NCBI GenBank assembly: GCA_032622095.1
Contig: CP136063.1
Span: 281,785,426-281,849,425, forward strand
Direction: 5' to 3'
From: Siphonodentalium dalli
Taxonomy: Eukaryota > Mollusca > Scaphopoda > Gadilida > Siphonodentaliidae
Length of the DNA: 64,000 nt
Position 1 is the stretch's first letter. Each line of letters begins with the position of its first letter. The notes under the pieces were generated by a model. The model did not search any database. It worked only from the letters and a program-made list of their open reading frames with translations, and had not been told where the DNA came from. The translations under genes were made by a program, and so were the position numbers. Of the stretch, positions 1-9,059 are shown one piece after another.

Positions 1-128
1 AGATTAAACACAATAGGAGACAGAGGTGGGTAGATTAAACAATAGGAGACAGAGGTGGGTAGATTAAAAACAATAGGAGACAGAGGTGGGTAGATTAAAA
101 ACAATAGGAGACAGAGGTGGGTAGATTA
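1..128. repeat. 33-bp tandem minisatellite, cut by window start
   Basis: Four consecutive copies of a unit of about 31-33 bp reading AATAGGAGACAGAGGTGGGT after AGATTAAA. Copies differ mainly in the length of the A run. The array continues beyond the left edge, so its size is unknown. No open reading frame is associated with it. Confidence 0.9.
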
Positions 129-296
129 ATTTATGCATATTCAATGCTGCAAATTCAAATTTATAGCTCAGTACTTAATAAGTTGAGCCATCCTCATGGT
201 GGTATGGTGTTCATTGCGTCATAACGCACAGCTTCCAATCGTAGCTGATCAGTTCAATATTTTAATAAATGCAATATTGCCACCCTATATGTTATT

Positions 297-535
297 AACC
301 CTTTGGTGGGTGAATACATCATTTACGATGTCATATCTCCGTCAAAGTTATCTTGCCCACTGAACTATATGGTATATTCCCAAAATTTAACAAGGAAGGG
401 TTAACAAACCCGAGTTGAAAATGGTACGAAAATTCTACGGTACATTTGATCATGTTTCATGACCTGTAACCTCTGATCACGTGATCTCCAAATGACCATT
501 TAACTCTATGCCAGATAGCTTTTCTGCCACTTTTT
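297..535. repeat. Dispersed repeat, inverted partner of 4828-5028
   Basis: This segment, from CCCTTTGGTGGGTG to GCCACTTTTTCC, reappears reverse-complemented at 4828-5028. Shared landmarks are TTCAGTGGGCAAGAT, GATCACGTGATC and GCTATCTGGCAT. The copies are clearly homologous with scattered substitutions and small gaps. They may be the two arms of one larger disrupted element or two independent insertions; the sequence does not decide this. Confidence 0.75.
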
Positions 536-691
536 CCTTGTTAACAGGAGGGACAACATCACGAAAGTGTTGACAGTTTTTTGTGTTATACAAAAAACAT
601 GATTTCCGGTTGATTATTGTGTGCAATTGACACAAGACTACGCGAGCGGACTCGCGTTTCTATAGCGTTTGATAAAAGATGGCATCTTATA

Positions 692-2172
692 TAAGGCCAT
701 AGGAAGTTGATTCTCTGTTTCTCAGACACCGCCGCCCCCCGAAAAAATACGCCGCTGGGTACTTTTTATAGCCTACCAAAAATAAAAAGTATAATTCATC
801 CCGCCGCTCGCAATCCGTGAAGTTCGCAATCGACCATTGTTAACAGGTGTGGATAAAGAGGCGCAACTCTATATCATAATTCCAATCTTTTAATAGATCG
901 AACAAGCCGATGTCCGGAATCTTAATCGAACGCGCCCGATCTACTTCCGCTAACACAATGGTTGCAATTCTGAATGTTTGCGTGTGGGACGGCAACAAAT
1001 ATCTGATCCCCTGGACTATAGTGAGTGTTGAGATCGATGAAACATGTCGAAGCATCAAATCCATTTCTGTTGGAAAAAACAAAACATCAGACTTCGACTT
1101 CGTCTCACCTGAACTGAAAGCACACAGGTTGCAGACATTTTTGGCTTTTATTTTAAGATCACGGTGACCACTTGTCAACGTGCAACTACCAGTGCGGATG
1201 CACCAACGAAGTCTGCATTCAGTGTTCTTATGGAAAAGACTTTCCAGCTTCCAAAGTTGGACAAATCCATAAATAAAGGGGATGAACTCACCCAAAAATT
1301 TCTAGAATATTTGGAAGAAAAAAAACTTGGTTTCAGCAAGGATAGTGTCGACATTATTGGAAAAAACTTTGTTAACACTGTGTGAATAATATTCTATTTG
1401 CATATCCATGAGTGCAAAGAGTTCATTCGACTATTTTATTTTATTTCAACTATTAAAAGAATATCAAATTATTGAAATGTGTGTGGGTAAAATATTAAAG
1501 TTTAAATATATTTTATATATATTCAGCAAACATGGCATATATGTATACGGAAGGTACATGTAACAGCAAATAGAAGTGATTCACACATACATGTGATTTG
1601 ATCTCATATGACAATAATTTTCTAGACAACACTTATTAAATCATGTATGTTTCACATATTAAACATCATTTCTATTATTACATACATACATACATACAGA
1701 TATACTCTATTTATATTCTATATATGTATGTGTGTTTGTACCATCAACAGGTGGAAGCTTGCTAAAACGACAGTAGCAATGGTGATTAATCAATTTACCC
1801 ATACACATTAAAAAAAAATTATTCTGCATATTGTTGTTATTTTATGTTATGAAAGTTTAATATATTTAGTTTTTGTCTTGTATTGACACATTCAAAGATG
1901 GCTTAGTGAAGCCTGACAAGTTTCAGTATTAATAAAATTTCATTAAAATCAAATCAAGTAGTCATGTTTCAATGTCCGAACATTGGTTTTACAATTTTAG
2001 GATAAACAAATAAAAACTTGCCTGCTGGGAAATTTTGGTCATAAAATATGGTAATTAAAACCTGCCTGCCGGTAAATTTTGGCCATAAAAAATAAATATA
2101 AAAATCTGCCTGCCTGCCTGCTTTGGGAAAAAAAGTGTCTGAGAAACAGAGAATCAACTTCCTGTGGCCTAA
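692..2172. mobile_element. PIF/Harbinger-like DNA transposon copy 1 (TAA target duplication)
   Basis: The element runs from GGCCATAGGAAGTTG at 695 to CAACTTCCTGTGGCC ending at 2169. Its 35-bp terminal inverted repeats differ at one position and both contain GTTTCTCAGACAC. It is flanked by TAA at 692-694 and again at 2170-2172. A three-base TWA duplication and termini starting GG are hallmarks of the PIF/Harbinger superfamily. The 1.48-kb interior holds short exon-like frames but no recognisable transposase or Myb-like protein, so it is probably non-autonomous. A second member with related ends lies at 32802-36288. Confidence 0.75.
1164..1385 (+). CDS. Unrecognised exon-like reading frame inside Harbinger-like copy 1
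   Basis: A 73-residue frame, charged and helix-prone in its second half (KLDKSINKGDELTQKFLEYL). A plausible splice acceptor (AACTACCAG at about 1186-1194) lies just inside it, so the coding part may begin at ADAPTKSAF and be a 3' exon ending in the TGA at 1383. An overlapping upstream frame (910-1167) also looks exon-like. I do not recognise a domain. It may be a piece of a transposon-encoded accessory protein or a captured exon. It is short enough to be chance. Confidence 0.2.
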   Translation: MTTCQRATTSADAPTKSAFSVLMEKTFQLPKLDKSINKGDELTQKFLEYLEEKKLGFSKDSVDIIGKNFVNTV

Positions 2173-2690
2173 TATTTGTCATCGAACGGATGAATAATAG
2201 ATGCACATTTGGATATCACTCAAGACACTCATAATTTCTTTATAGCAAGAATCTATTGCACACATGTGCGACTTATTCTATGGTCTAAGCGAGTGCCACG
2301 GCACATGCTACGGATTGTATAGTAACGGTATCACGACATTAGGTGACTTACTTTCGGCCGTCTGACGGCTTTGTAAATTGTAGATACAATATATATATAT
2401 TGTTTTTATACTATGACAGTCGTAGCCTGGTGTACAACTGACGGAAGCAGTATTTAACTCTTGTGAAATAGGATGGTAAGCATATGCAATATATCCTGGC
2501 TTTGTGTGGAAACTCTTTTCATTATAAAGAAATTTTGTTTTCCATATTTTTAATAAGCCGATCAAAACAAAATGGAATCTGTCCATAAATTGGCATCATA
2601 TTTGTCGCCGAAAGATAGAATAATATATGCACATTTGGATATGACTAAAGACGCTCATCTTTATAGCAAGAATCTATTGAATCTATTGCC
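2173..2690. repeat. 85-bp direct repeat with an AT-rich spacer
   Basis: The segment at about 2173-2256 (ATGCACATTTGGATATCACT ... TATAGCAAGAATCTATTG) is repeated at about 2600-2684 with several substitutions. Both copies lie in the same orientation, about 430 bp apart. The left copy starts immediately after the Harbinger-like element. The spacer shows no gene. Confidence 0.7.
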
Positions 2691-2741
2691 AAAAAGACTT
2701 GAATGGTGTTGATAGTGCAATCACACTAAATACAGGACTAG

Positions 2742-3140
2742 GACTGTTGGTAGCCGAGAGGTAGCGTACTGGTCTCTCGTGCTAGCGGACTGGGGATCGC
2801 AACCTGGTCAGGGTATTCTGACAAAATATTCAGAACTCTATCAGATACCAAGTTTGTCAGGCTGAAAAGTCTCATTCAAGATCACTGGGTGCAGTACGCT
2901 GTCCGATCGGGCGCGGACATTAATGGCTGACCCGTGTACACGCCTCGGTGTGTGCACGTTAAAGAACGCTACTGGAGTCACCACAGGGTTATAAAGTTCC
3001 TCGGCCATGGTAGCACCTGGACCAGTGCATCTACAACCAGAATTCGTTCCTGCACTGTAATATCTACAGATAGCTCTATCCCTGAGGTGAAAAAACTTTG
3101 GACATTCCTTTGGGGTCACCCATACATGCGCTCACGAGGG
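2742..3140 (+). mobile_element. tRNA-derived SINE, copy 1
   Basis: RNA polymerase III type internal promoter boxes are visible: an A box TAGCCGAGAGG at 2751-2761 and a B box GGGATCGCAACC at 2793-2804, about 40 bp apart. They resemble the head of a tRNA-Ser/Leu-like gene. The body includes GTGCACGTTAAAGAAC at 2952-2967, a stretch I recall from SINEs of marine invertebrates (from memory, not checked). No clean 3' tail or target duplication could be fixed, so the end is approximate. Confidence 0.6.
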
Positions 3141-3182
3141 AGCTCAGATAGTTGTTTGGGGTTCTTTGATGCAGACAAGTGT

Positions 3183-3300
3183 TGCCGTAGCCGAGTGGCT
3201 GTGCCATCGGACTGCAAACCTGGCGACATGGGATCGAACCAGGTATTCAAAAGTTTTATTGTTCTCGGATTGTGCAGAGTTCAACTCCTTGCTTTATAAG
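3183..3300 (+). mobile_element. tRNA-derived SINE head, copy 2
   Basis: A second pol III promoter pair: TAGCCGAGTGG at 3188-3198 and GGGATCGAACC at 3230-3240, with the same spacing as copy 1. The sequence between the boxes (ATCGGACTGCAAACC) resembles a tRNA anticodon-arm region. It does not fold as a functional tRNA, because no matching 3' acceptor strand or CCA-proximal stem follows. A tRNA-derived SINE is therefore the better call. Confidence 0.55.
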
Positions 3301-4660
3301 TTGTTGCTTCATTCAATGTGCCATCTGGCTCCTGCGAGGTCATGGTCATTGCTGGAATAGCGTGTCGCCTGTGTCGATAGTCTTCAGGAATAATCTTTGG
3401 ATGATGGGTCAGTCATATCACTAAGGGCAGTAATGATACAATGGGTCACTATATGAATACATCCTGGACATATGCTCATCTTCAGAAAGCAACTGATTTC
3501 CTATCTTCACGATTCACATTAATAACGTCGCACTTCATACAGACAGAAGAAGATCCTTGCCAGATGCTTCCCCTCGTGCGAGATATTCACTAGCATTGGG
3601 TGTAGGATGCCAGATCCGCCCACTAGATTCGCACTTCGGGCGATGGTTGTCTCAAGAACAAGGTGCAATCAGAGGGGCACCCCAACCGTCCCAGAAGGGG
3701 TACCTTGAACCATCCACCCGTCGGGGATCAGCCAGAAGAGCAAGAATGGTTGGGGGCGCACTGCACCTGGGTCTCTGTATTTCACTAATCCAACCTGCCA
3801 TCTGTTTCTCTGGTTTTGGGCTGGTGCCACAATCACGTTGCATGTTTCCTGTGATTTCTCAGTTGGGTTTAACTTTGGAGCTGGCCGGTATTTCAACGTA
3901 TTGAATATTGTCAGGTTGGAAATGGAAAGCCTTATTGAAACGGTGAAACATATCAACGCCAGGCTCCAAATGCATTTACTTTTGTGAGCAATGAATGCTG
4001 AATCAAGTTAATCATACAGCACTGAACTTTGAAAAGTTTCGCGAGAATCATTACGAGAATAGTTTTGGTGGTTCTCATTGAATCTCAAGGCTTGCAACCA
4101 CTTGTTGACTACTTTAGCGGACAGTTGATTAGAAGCGCTTTTCTCGGTCACTCTGATTTCTTCTCGTCCCATTCTCTTATCTGCTTATCAATGACATGAG
4201 TTACATTGACAGCGACGGTTGTATTTTGGGACTTCATTTAGACCAATAAATTGTTGAATGACTGCTCATGGTCCATCTTGTTTAATGATTCATTAGGATT
4301 ATCTTGTTCGGTTATTCCATGGTTCATTAACAAATGTTCCGTAATGTTACACATTCCTTAGTAAGTACTCAACTGATACATTGCTAGCTCTTAGCTCCGA
4401 ATGGGGGGGGGGGGGGTCATCTCAGTCTCCATGTCTTTCTGAAAATATCTATTTTATTTGCAGGGTCTTCAATCCAAGTCACCACTATTTGTTTAGTTTG
4501 GGCCCTCTGGTAGCTGGCCAACATGTATTAGTATTATGGTGTAATTATACATATATTGGATTGTTGATATTGTACATATTGTAGGTTATCAGGTCAATCT
4601 AGTTCTTTGATTGAGGTGTATAGGAGTGTTTAACTTTCCTCGTGGCCTCCACCTGCCAGA
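3301..4660. other. Unassigned stretch with a GC-richer block and a short G run
   Basis: No gene could be supported. The part at about 3540-3900 is richer in GC than its neighbours and has frames of about 100 residues on both strands. These mirror each other, lack domain features and look like composition effects. A G run of 12 lies near 4405-4416. The remainder is AT-rich single-copy-looking DNA. Confidence 0.5.
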
Positions 4661-4664
4661 AAAT

Positions 4665-5075
4665 TCTATATTATACCATATAGTTCAGTGGGTAAGATAA
4701 CTTTGACGGAGATACAATATTTTTCAAAATAAGTAAACTATATATATCTCCTAGAAGAAGCACATTGAACTCTGAGCTCCCTCCCAGGGTTTCACACCCG
4801 CCCCGCTCACGAGGAATGTCCTAATGGGGGAAAAAGTGGCAGAAAAGCTATCTGGCATAGTGTTAACTGGTCATTTGGAGATCACGTGATCAGAGGTTAC
4901 AGGAGGTCATGAAACATGATAAAATGTACCATAGAATATTCATACCGTTTTCAACCTGGGTTTGTTAACGCTTCCTTGTTAAATTTTGGGAATATACCAT
5001 ATAGTTCAGTGGGCAAGATACTTCTATGAGATATATATTTTACTTATTTTGAAAAATATTGTATCCATCGGTGAA
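4665..5075. repeat. Partial foldback repeat, right partner of 297-535
   Basis: The motif ACCATATAGTTCAGTGGG occurs at about 4675 and again in the same orientation at about 4996. Between and beyond them, a TACAATATTTTTCAAAATAA stretch near 4712 is reverse-complemented near 5045-5068, so the segment can form a stem. The portion 4828-5028 is the inverted copy of 297-535. No coding potential is seen. Confidence 0.65.
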
Positions 5076-5829
5076 TATACATGTATTGTGCAAATAAACT
5101 GACCAATATTATAACATTGGCCTATTTAAGAAATAAATCATACAAACAACTTTAATAAAAGCACATATTAATCTAAATAATAGAAATAAAATCCATCCAC
5201 ATTATATCTATGAAAATTTACAATTTAGGAGACGATTTTTTTATGTTATTTACACAGTAAGGCCTTACCAATTTAATTAGTTGTTTTACGAACATGGGAC
5301 CCAAAAAAAAGTAGATGGAGAAGGGGGAAAAAAAAAAAAAATCCCTTCGGGCTTATTCTATCCGGTATGAATTTTCACACGACATCACCACTGGAATTTT
5401 GTAACTTAAAATGGACATGTTATTTACCCTGAACATTTTATTCAACTTAAACTTTCAAATATATTAATATTTAATATATTAAATAAACAATATAAAACAA
5501 CTGACTGGATATCTTCCAATGTCAAGCAACATAAAAATAATAGTTTTAACAGGTTTTAAAACAAAAATATTTATAAAGATGGTCTATCTGCAAGTGGAAA
5601 ATATGGGTATTTATCAAATAAACCACTATATAGCTCGTTAATCAACAGGAACAATAAAAAATAAGATGACACATGTACACATAAAATTACTTCTTTTCTT
5701 TGTTTTTCAATAGTTAATTCAGGGATTAATTGAGGTGAGGTCTGAGTTTTAGAGGTATTAAATTAGGAATTTCATGTTCTGAAAAATATACTACCTCAGT
5801 ACAAACAGAGAGACCAGCTTTACAATTGA
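5076..5829. other. AT-rich, no feature recognised
   Basis: Strongly AT-rich sequence with A and T runs (for example near 5327-5341) and no open frame, inverted repeat or known element that I could support. Confidence 0.5.
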
Positions 5830-6027
5830 CTAGAACTTTAAATGACTATTCTGTCTTAATCCACTGAAATATACTGAGAGGCGTTGTTTTTTAGGTTTCA
5901 GTTTAAATTTAAAAGGTGATGATTGGCGGTGTGACTTGAGTTGTTGTAGTTTCTGGTTAATTATTTCCCCTTCGAGTAGGACTTGAATGCTATAATATTC
6001 CGCGTCTCCACCAGACGATTCAGCCAT
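5830..6027 (-). CDS. Possible first coding exon of an unrecognised host gene
   Basis: A 65-residue minus-strand frame starts with MAESSGGDAEYYSIQVLLEG, an acidic soluble N-terminus followed by a helix-prone QKLQQLK stretch and a basic patch (KFKLKPKKQR). Upstream of the ATG lies ACGGAAGTGG, which resembles an ETS-type promoter element. The amino-acid composition looks like a real protein rather than noise. Only weak splice donors are present (for example CTCTCA then GTATAT near 5868), so the exon end is uncertain. I do not recognise the family. It could also be a chance frame. Confidence 0.3.
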   Translation of the reverse strand: MAESSGGDAEYYSIQVLLEGEIINQKLQQLKSHRQSSPFKFKLKPKKQRLSVYFSGLRQNSHLKF

Positions 6028-6051
6028 ATTTTAATCAACAACGGAAGTGGA

Positions 6052-6275
6052 AGAGTTGTCCATCTTTGGTGGTAAAACTTTTATGCAATAGGGCGAGGGT
6101 AGGTTTTGCTTACGTTTCTAATTTTCGTAACCAGTTCGCCTATAATTTGCTATATGTCCAATTACCATTCAGAGATAAAAAATAATGTCGCCAGCAGCAT
6201 CATCTGTAATGTACCCAGATGTACTCAAAAACCTACTCTCGCCCTTTTGCATAAAATGCTAACCATCTTTGGTTT
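6052..6275. repeat. Short inverted repeat upstream of the candidate exon
   Basis: The stretch TTTTATGCAATAGGGCGAGG at about 6078-6097 recurs inverted near 6220-6260 as part of CTACTCTCGCCCTTTTGCAT. The arms are about 45 bp and are separated by about 115 bp. A 157-residue plus-strand frame (6106-6579) overlaps one arm. It lacks any recognisable motif and is probably not a gene. Confidence 0.5.
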
Positions 6276-6579
6276 ATATAATAAATATTTTCCGGAATCA
6301 AACTTAGACATAAAACAGGTAAAGTACAAACGTGTTTCCATTGAAAATAATGTTTTTTTTTTCACATTTCGGGAAAAAAGTTGTCGGCGGGTTCGTAAAA
6401 CAACTAATAAAATGCCTAACATGATATATTACCCCAGAACTACCGTAAACGACATAAATGTTGTTCCAACCGTACAGCGAAATAAACCACATTCTACCCA
6501 CCAAAGAGTTAACAATTTTACGATAATGCCACACCTGTCAAATCTCCAACATTTAAATCTTTATTCTCACAAAATTTAA

Positions 6580-6867
6580 TACAGGTCAAATTTCCTCCTC
6601 TCAGCAGACTAAGTTGACGTGTTGTATTGAAAATAATTACAATGGAAAAGTCATGACGCTTGTGCTTCCATCAAAATATGACTGCTAATAGCGATAGTGG
6701 TTAAGTTTAGATTAAGAACTTCTAATTTCACCTTTCAAGCAGCAACATATTATAATCAGGGATGGATCCAGGGATTTTTTGGGGACACCTGTTTTGGGAC
6801 CATGATATGCCGAAGGCATATCCCGAGGGGCGTATGCCCGAGATGGGGGTAGGTACGGGAGGGGGTC
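6580..6867. other. No gene seen
   Basis: About 290 bp of mixed sequence with a C/G-richer block (GGGGCGTATGCCCGAGATGG near 6826) leading into the palindromic repeat at 6868. No frame or repeat unit could be supported. Confidence 0.4.
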
Positions 6868-6968
6868 GCCCCACTCCCTTAGGTGCAGCATTAAAGATCC
6901 CGCATAAGAAAATGCACTGGCTTACAAGGTCAAGATAAAGGCCAATGTATTATCTTATATATGCGAGG

Positions 6969-7979
6969 CTCCTTGATTGATTTGATTGATTGTTTATTGG
7001 TGATATAATGAATACTTATGTTTATGACAATTATAATACAAGAAGAGTATAACATTATATCACCAGGGGATGACATAATCTCGAGGACTGTCTTCCTGTC
7101 ATCCCCTGGCGCAGATTTGGTGATTAAGGCCTGATTATATAATCAACGTATGTACACAAATCATGTGAGTGATTCAAGTGGTGTCTCTGGTCCATAACTA
7201 AGCTCTTTTCTTGAATGAGTAATTGATTATTGCAGGAGAGATGATGCTCGGTGAGTCAATTATCATAATCACAAGCTACGGGACTTCTATAGATTATTCT
7301 TGCGAGGCATGGGTGGTTATACAGTCAGTACATCGGGGGTTGTCGCAATTTACTATCAGTTGATAATGACAGATAGCCTTTTTGGTGTATTCGGCTTTGA
7401 ATGCAGATTTGCTCCAGATATATTTCGCATCACAACTGACGTCTGACCAAATGTTGATGAAAGAAAAGACTGGTAGTTCAGAGCTAAATGCTGTTTTCGG
7501 AGTATGCGATATTAGTTGACCATATTGTCTGGTTTTATTTTTTGACGTTTCAAAATAATTAATAAATGAAGTTGGTAGCCTATCATAGTGCCAATCGTGC
7601 ACGAAGAGTGATGTGTGTAAACGATATAGATCATCGAATTTCAAAATGTGTTCAGATATAAAGAGTGGGTCGGTGTGACTATTATATTTTTTTCTACATA
7701 TGACTCTCATTGCCCGCTTCTGTAAGGTGGTTATTCTGCCTGTACTTTTCGAATGGCCCCAAATTTGGATTGCATATAACAAGTGACTGTGAATTAACGA
7801 GAAGTACAACAATTTTAGAGATTTAGTTGTTAATAGATGTTTTACCCTATTCAGACAGCATATGGCCTTGGAAATTTTTGAGCAAATTGTTTCAACGTGT
7901 GCTTTAAATTTCAAGTTTTCATCTATTTTGACACCCAAAAATTTGACAGAATTTTGCACATTGCGGTTGCCAACTCCTT
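6969..7979 (-). mobile_element. 5'-truncated non-LTR retrotransposon with CTCCTT target duplication
   Basis: The LINE body lies on the minus strand at 6975-7973. CTCCTT is present at both borders (6969-6974 and 7974-7979) and occurs inside the palindromic repeat it entered. The 3' end is a short tetranucleotide tail made of ATCA-type repeats rather than poly(A), a feature of some jockey/CR1/RTE-type elements. Only the end of the reverse transcriptase region is retained. Confidence 0.7.
7294..7959 (-). pseudogene. Reverse transcriptase C-terminal fragment (LINE)
   Basis: A 221-residue frame covering the region downstream of the catalytic palm in jockey/CR1-like reverse transcriptases. Diagnostic pieces are KFLGVKIDENLKFKAH near the start, then KLLYFSLIHSHLLYAIQIWG and LQKRAMRVI. 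These belong to the thumb and post-RT region. The YADD catalytic box and everything upstream, including the endonuclease, are missing, so the protein cannot be active. No frameshift is seen in the retained part, which suggests a fairly recent 5'-truncated insertion. It is a LINE fragment, not a host gene. Confidence 0.85.
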
Positions 7980-8075
7980 AGATGGGAGACTCTCATTTAT
8001 ATAAGAGAATGCATTGGCACAGGATTTTTGCAAAATTTCAAGAAGCCCCAGTCATGAAAGGGTTAAAATATTTCT

Positions 8076-8687
8076 CACTGGACACTTGATTAAGCAAATA
8101 AAGGCTCTATATCAACTGTATATTGATGATTTGCATTGCATGTTGTTGAATTATAATAGAAGATTTCCTTCAAAATATAGAAAATTCTGCTTTAATAAAA
8201 CTATCCACTTGCAATTTGGGGACATTTAGGCCACCACTGCACCAGAGTTTGGGCACCCAAACCTGTAACAGGTATCAAAAGAGCCCTGGATCCTTCCCTG
8301 ATTATAATATTCCTTAAGATGAGGCATGAGATATCTTGTCCAATCATAGTTGAACTATAATCTGTTGATAATCTCTGTATGACACCAAGTGTGCATTGTG
8401 ACACACAAGTACTGGCGAGCCATTATTTAATACTGACTATAGTAGGGTACCAGTATGATTCATGTCCAAATGTTGACTAAAGATTCAAGCAACTGTGGAA
8501 TGATTATATTCCACAGAATTCATTTTGAAACAGAACACTTCCTTCTCCTACACCCTACTCATTTAACACGCAGGCATCCCAGCGACTTGCGAGAATATTG
8601 TGGCTTTTGGGAATGAGTAAAAGCCATTTCTTTGCAGCATTTTAGGGGTATTTCTTTCATCTCATGTTAATAAAACTAGAAACGTGT
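8076..8687. other. No gene seen
   Basis: AT-rich sequence between the palindromic repeat and the hAT element. Short frames only (largest about 70 codons), with no recognisable motif. Confidence 0.45.
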
Positions 8688-9059
8688 AAAGACAGGGTTC
8701 GTACGCGGGTCTGGAATCCTGGAAAAGTTACAGAATTCGAAAATTTCGATTCAATAGCCTTGAAAAGTCTGGAAAATGGGACCTTTTTTCACCCTACTAT
8801 GGAAAAAGTCTTGAAAATAAGCTACTCCGATATTCAAGGTCTTGAAAAGTCATGGAATATCCCAAGCCCGAGTTCTTAGGTAGATAAACGGTGTTAGTTT
8901 TCGATCTTATCGTATCAGCTGGCGATACCATCTCCTTTCATAGTTGAACTACATGTTTTACGGTATGCCGAAACATGAATTGTCTCCCTTACTGGAAATC
9001 CTGTTTGACCGCTAAATATATATATTTGACCTAAATAGTAGTAACTAGTATAAACAAAT

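Larger units (their letters stand above)
6868..8075. repeat. Palindromic repeat family I, copy 1, split by a LINE
   Basis: The two halves of this copy (6868-6974 and 7974-8075) join across the LINE at 6975-7973. The family consists of long palindromes built around TGCATTCTCTTATATATGCG and GAGGCTCCCTATGGGAGACTC, followed by CACTGGCAC and, in other copies, TTTAATGCTGCACCAGCGCT. Here the left half contains GCAGCATTAAAGATCCCGCA, the reverse complement of the family tail. Other copies lie at 38030-38310, 39095-39500, 55485-55690 and 61500-61700. A hairpin-forming MITE is the likely identity. Confidence 0.75.

Noticed and set aside
840-1295. 151-residue minus-strand frame in Harbinger-like copy 1
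   Set aside because: It overlaps the better-looking plus-strand exon-like frames and has no domain; probably a shadow.
3183-3260. Functional tRNA gene
   Set aside because: A and B boxes are present, but no acceptor stem closes and the pattern recurs at 2742 with the same spacing; a SINE head explains it.
3557-3904. 115-residue frame in a GC-richer block
   Set aside because: Frames of similar length exist on both strands of the same block; no motif or splice context supports any of them.
6106-6579. 157-residue plus-strand gene
   Set aside because: No domain, low-complexity asparagine and isoleucine content typical of AT-rich noise, overlap with an inverted repeat and with minus-strand frames of equal quality.
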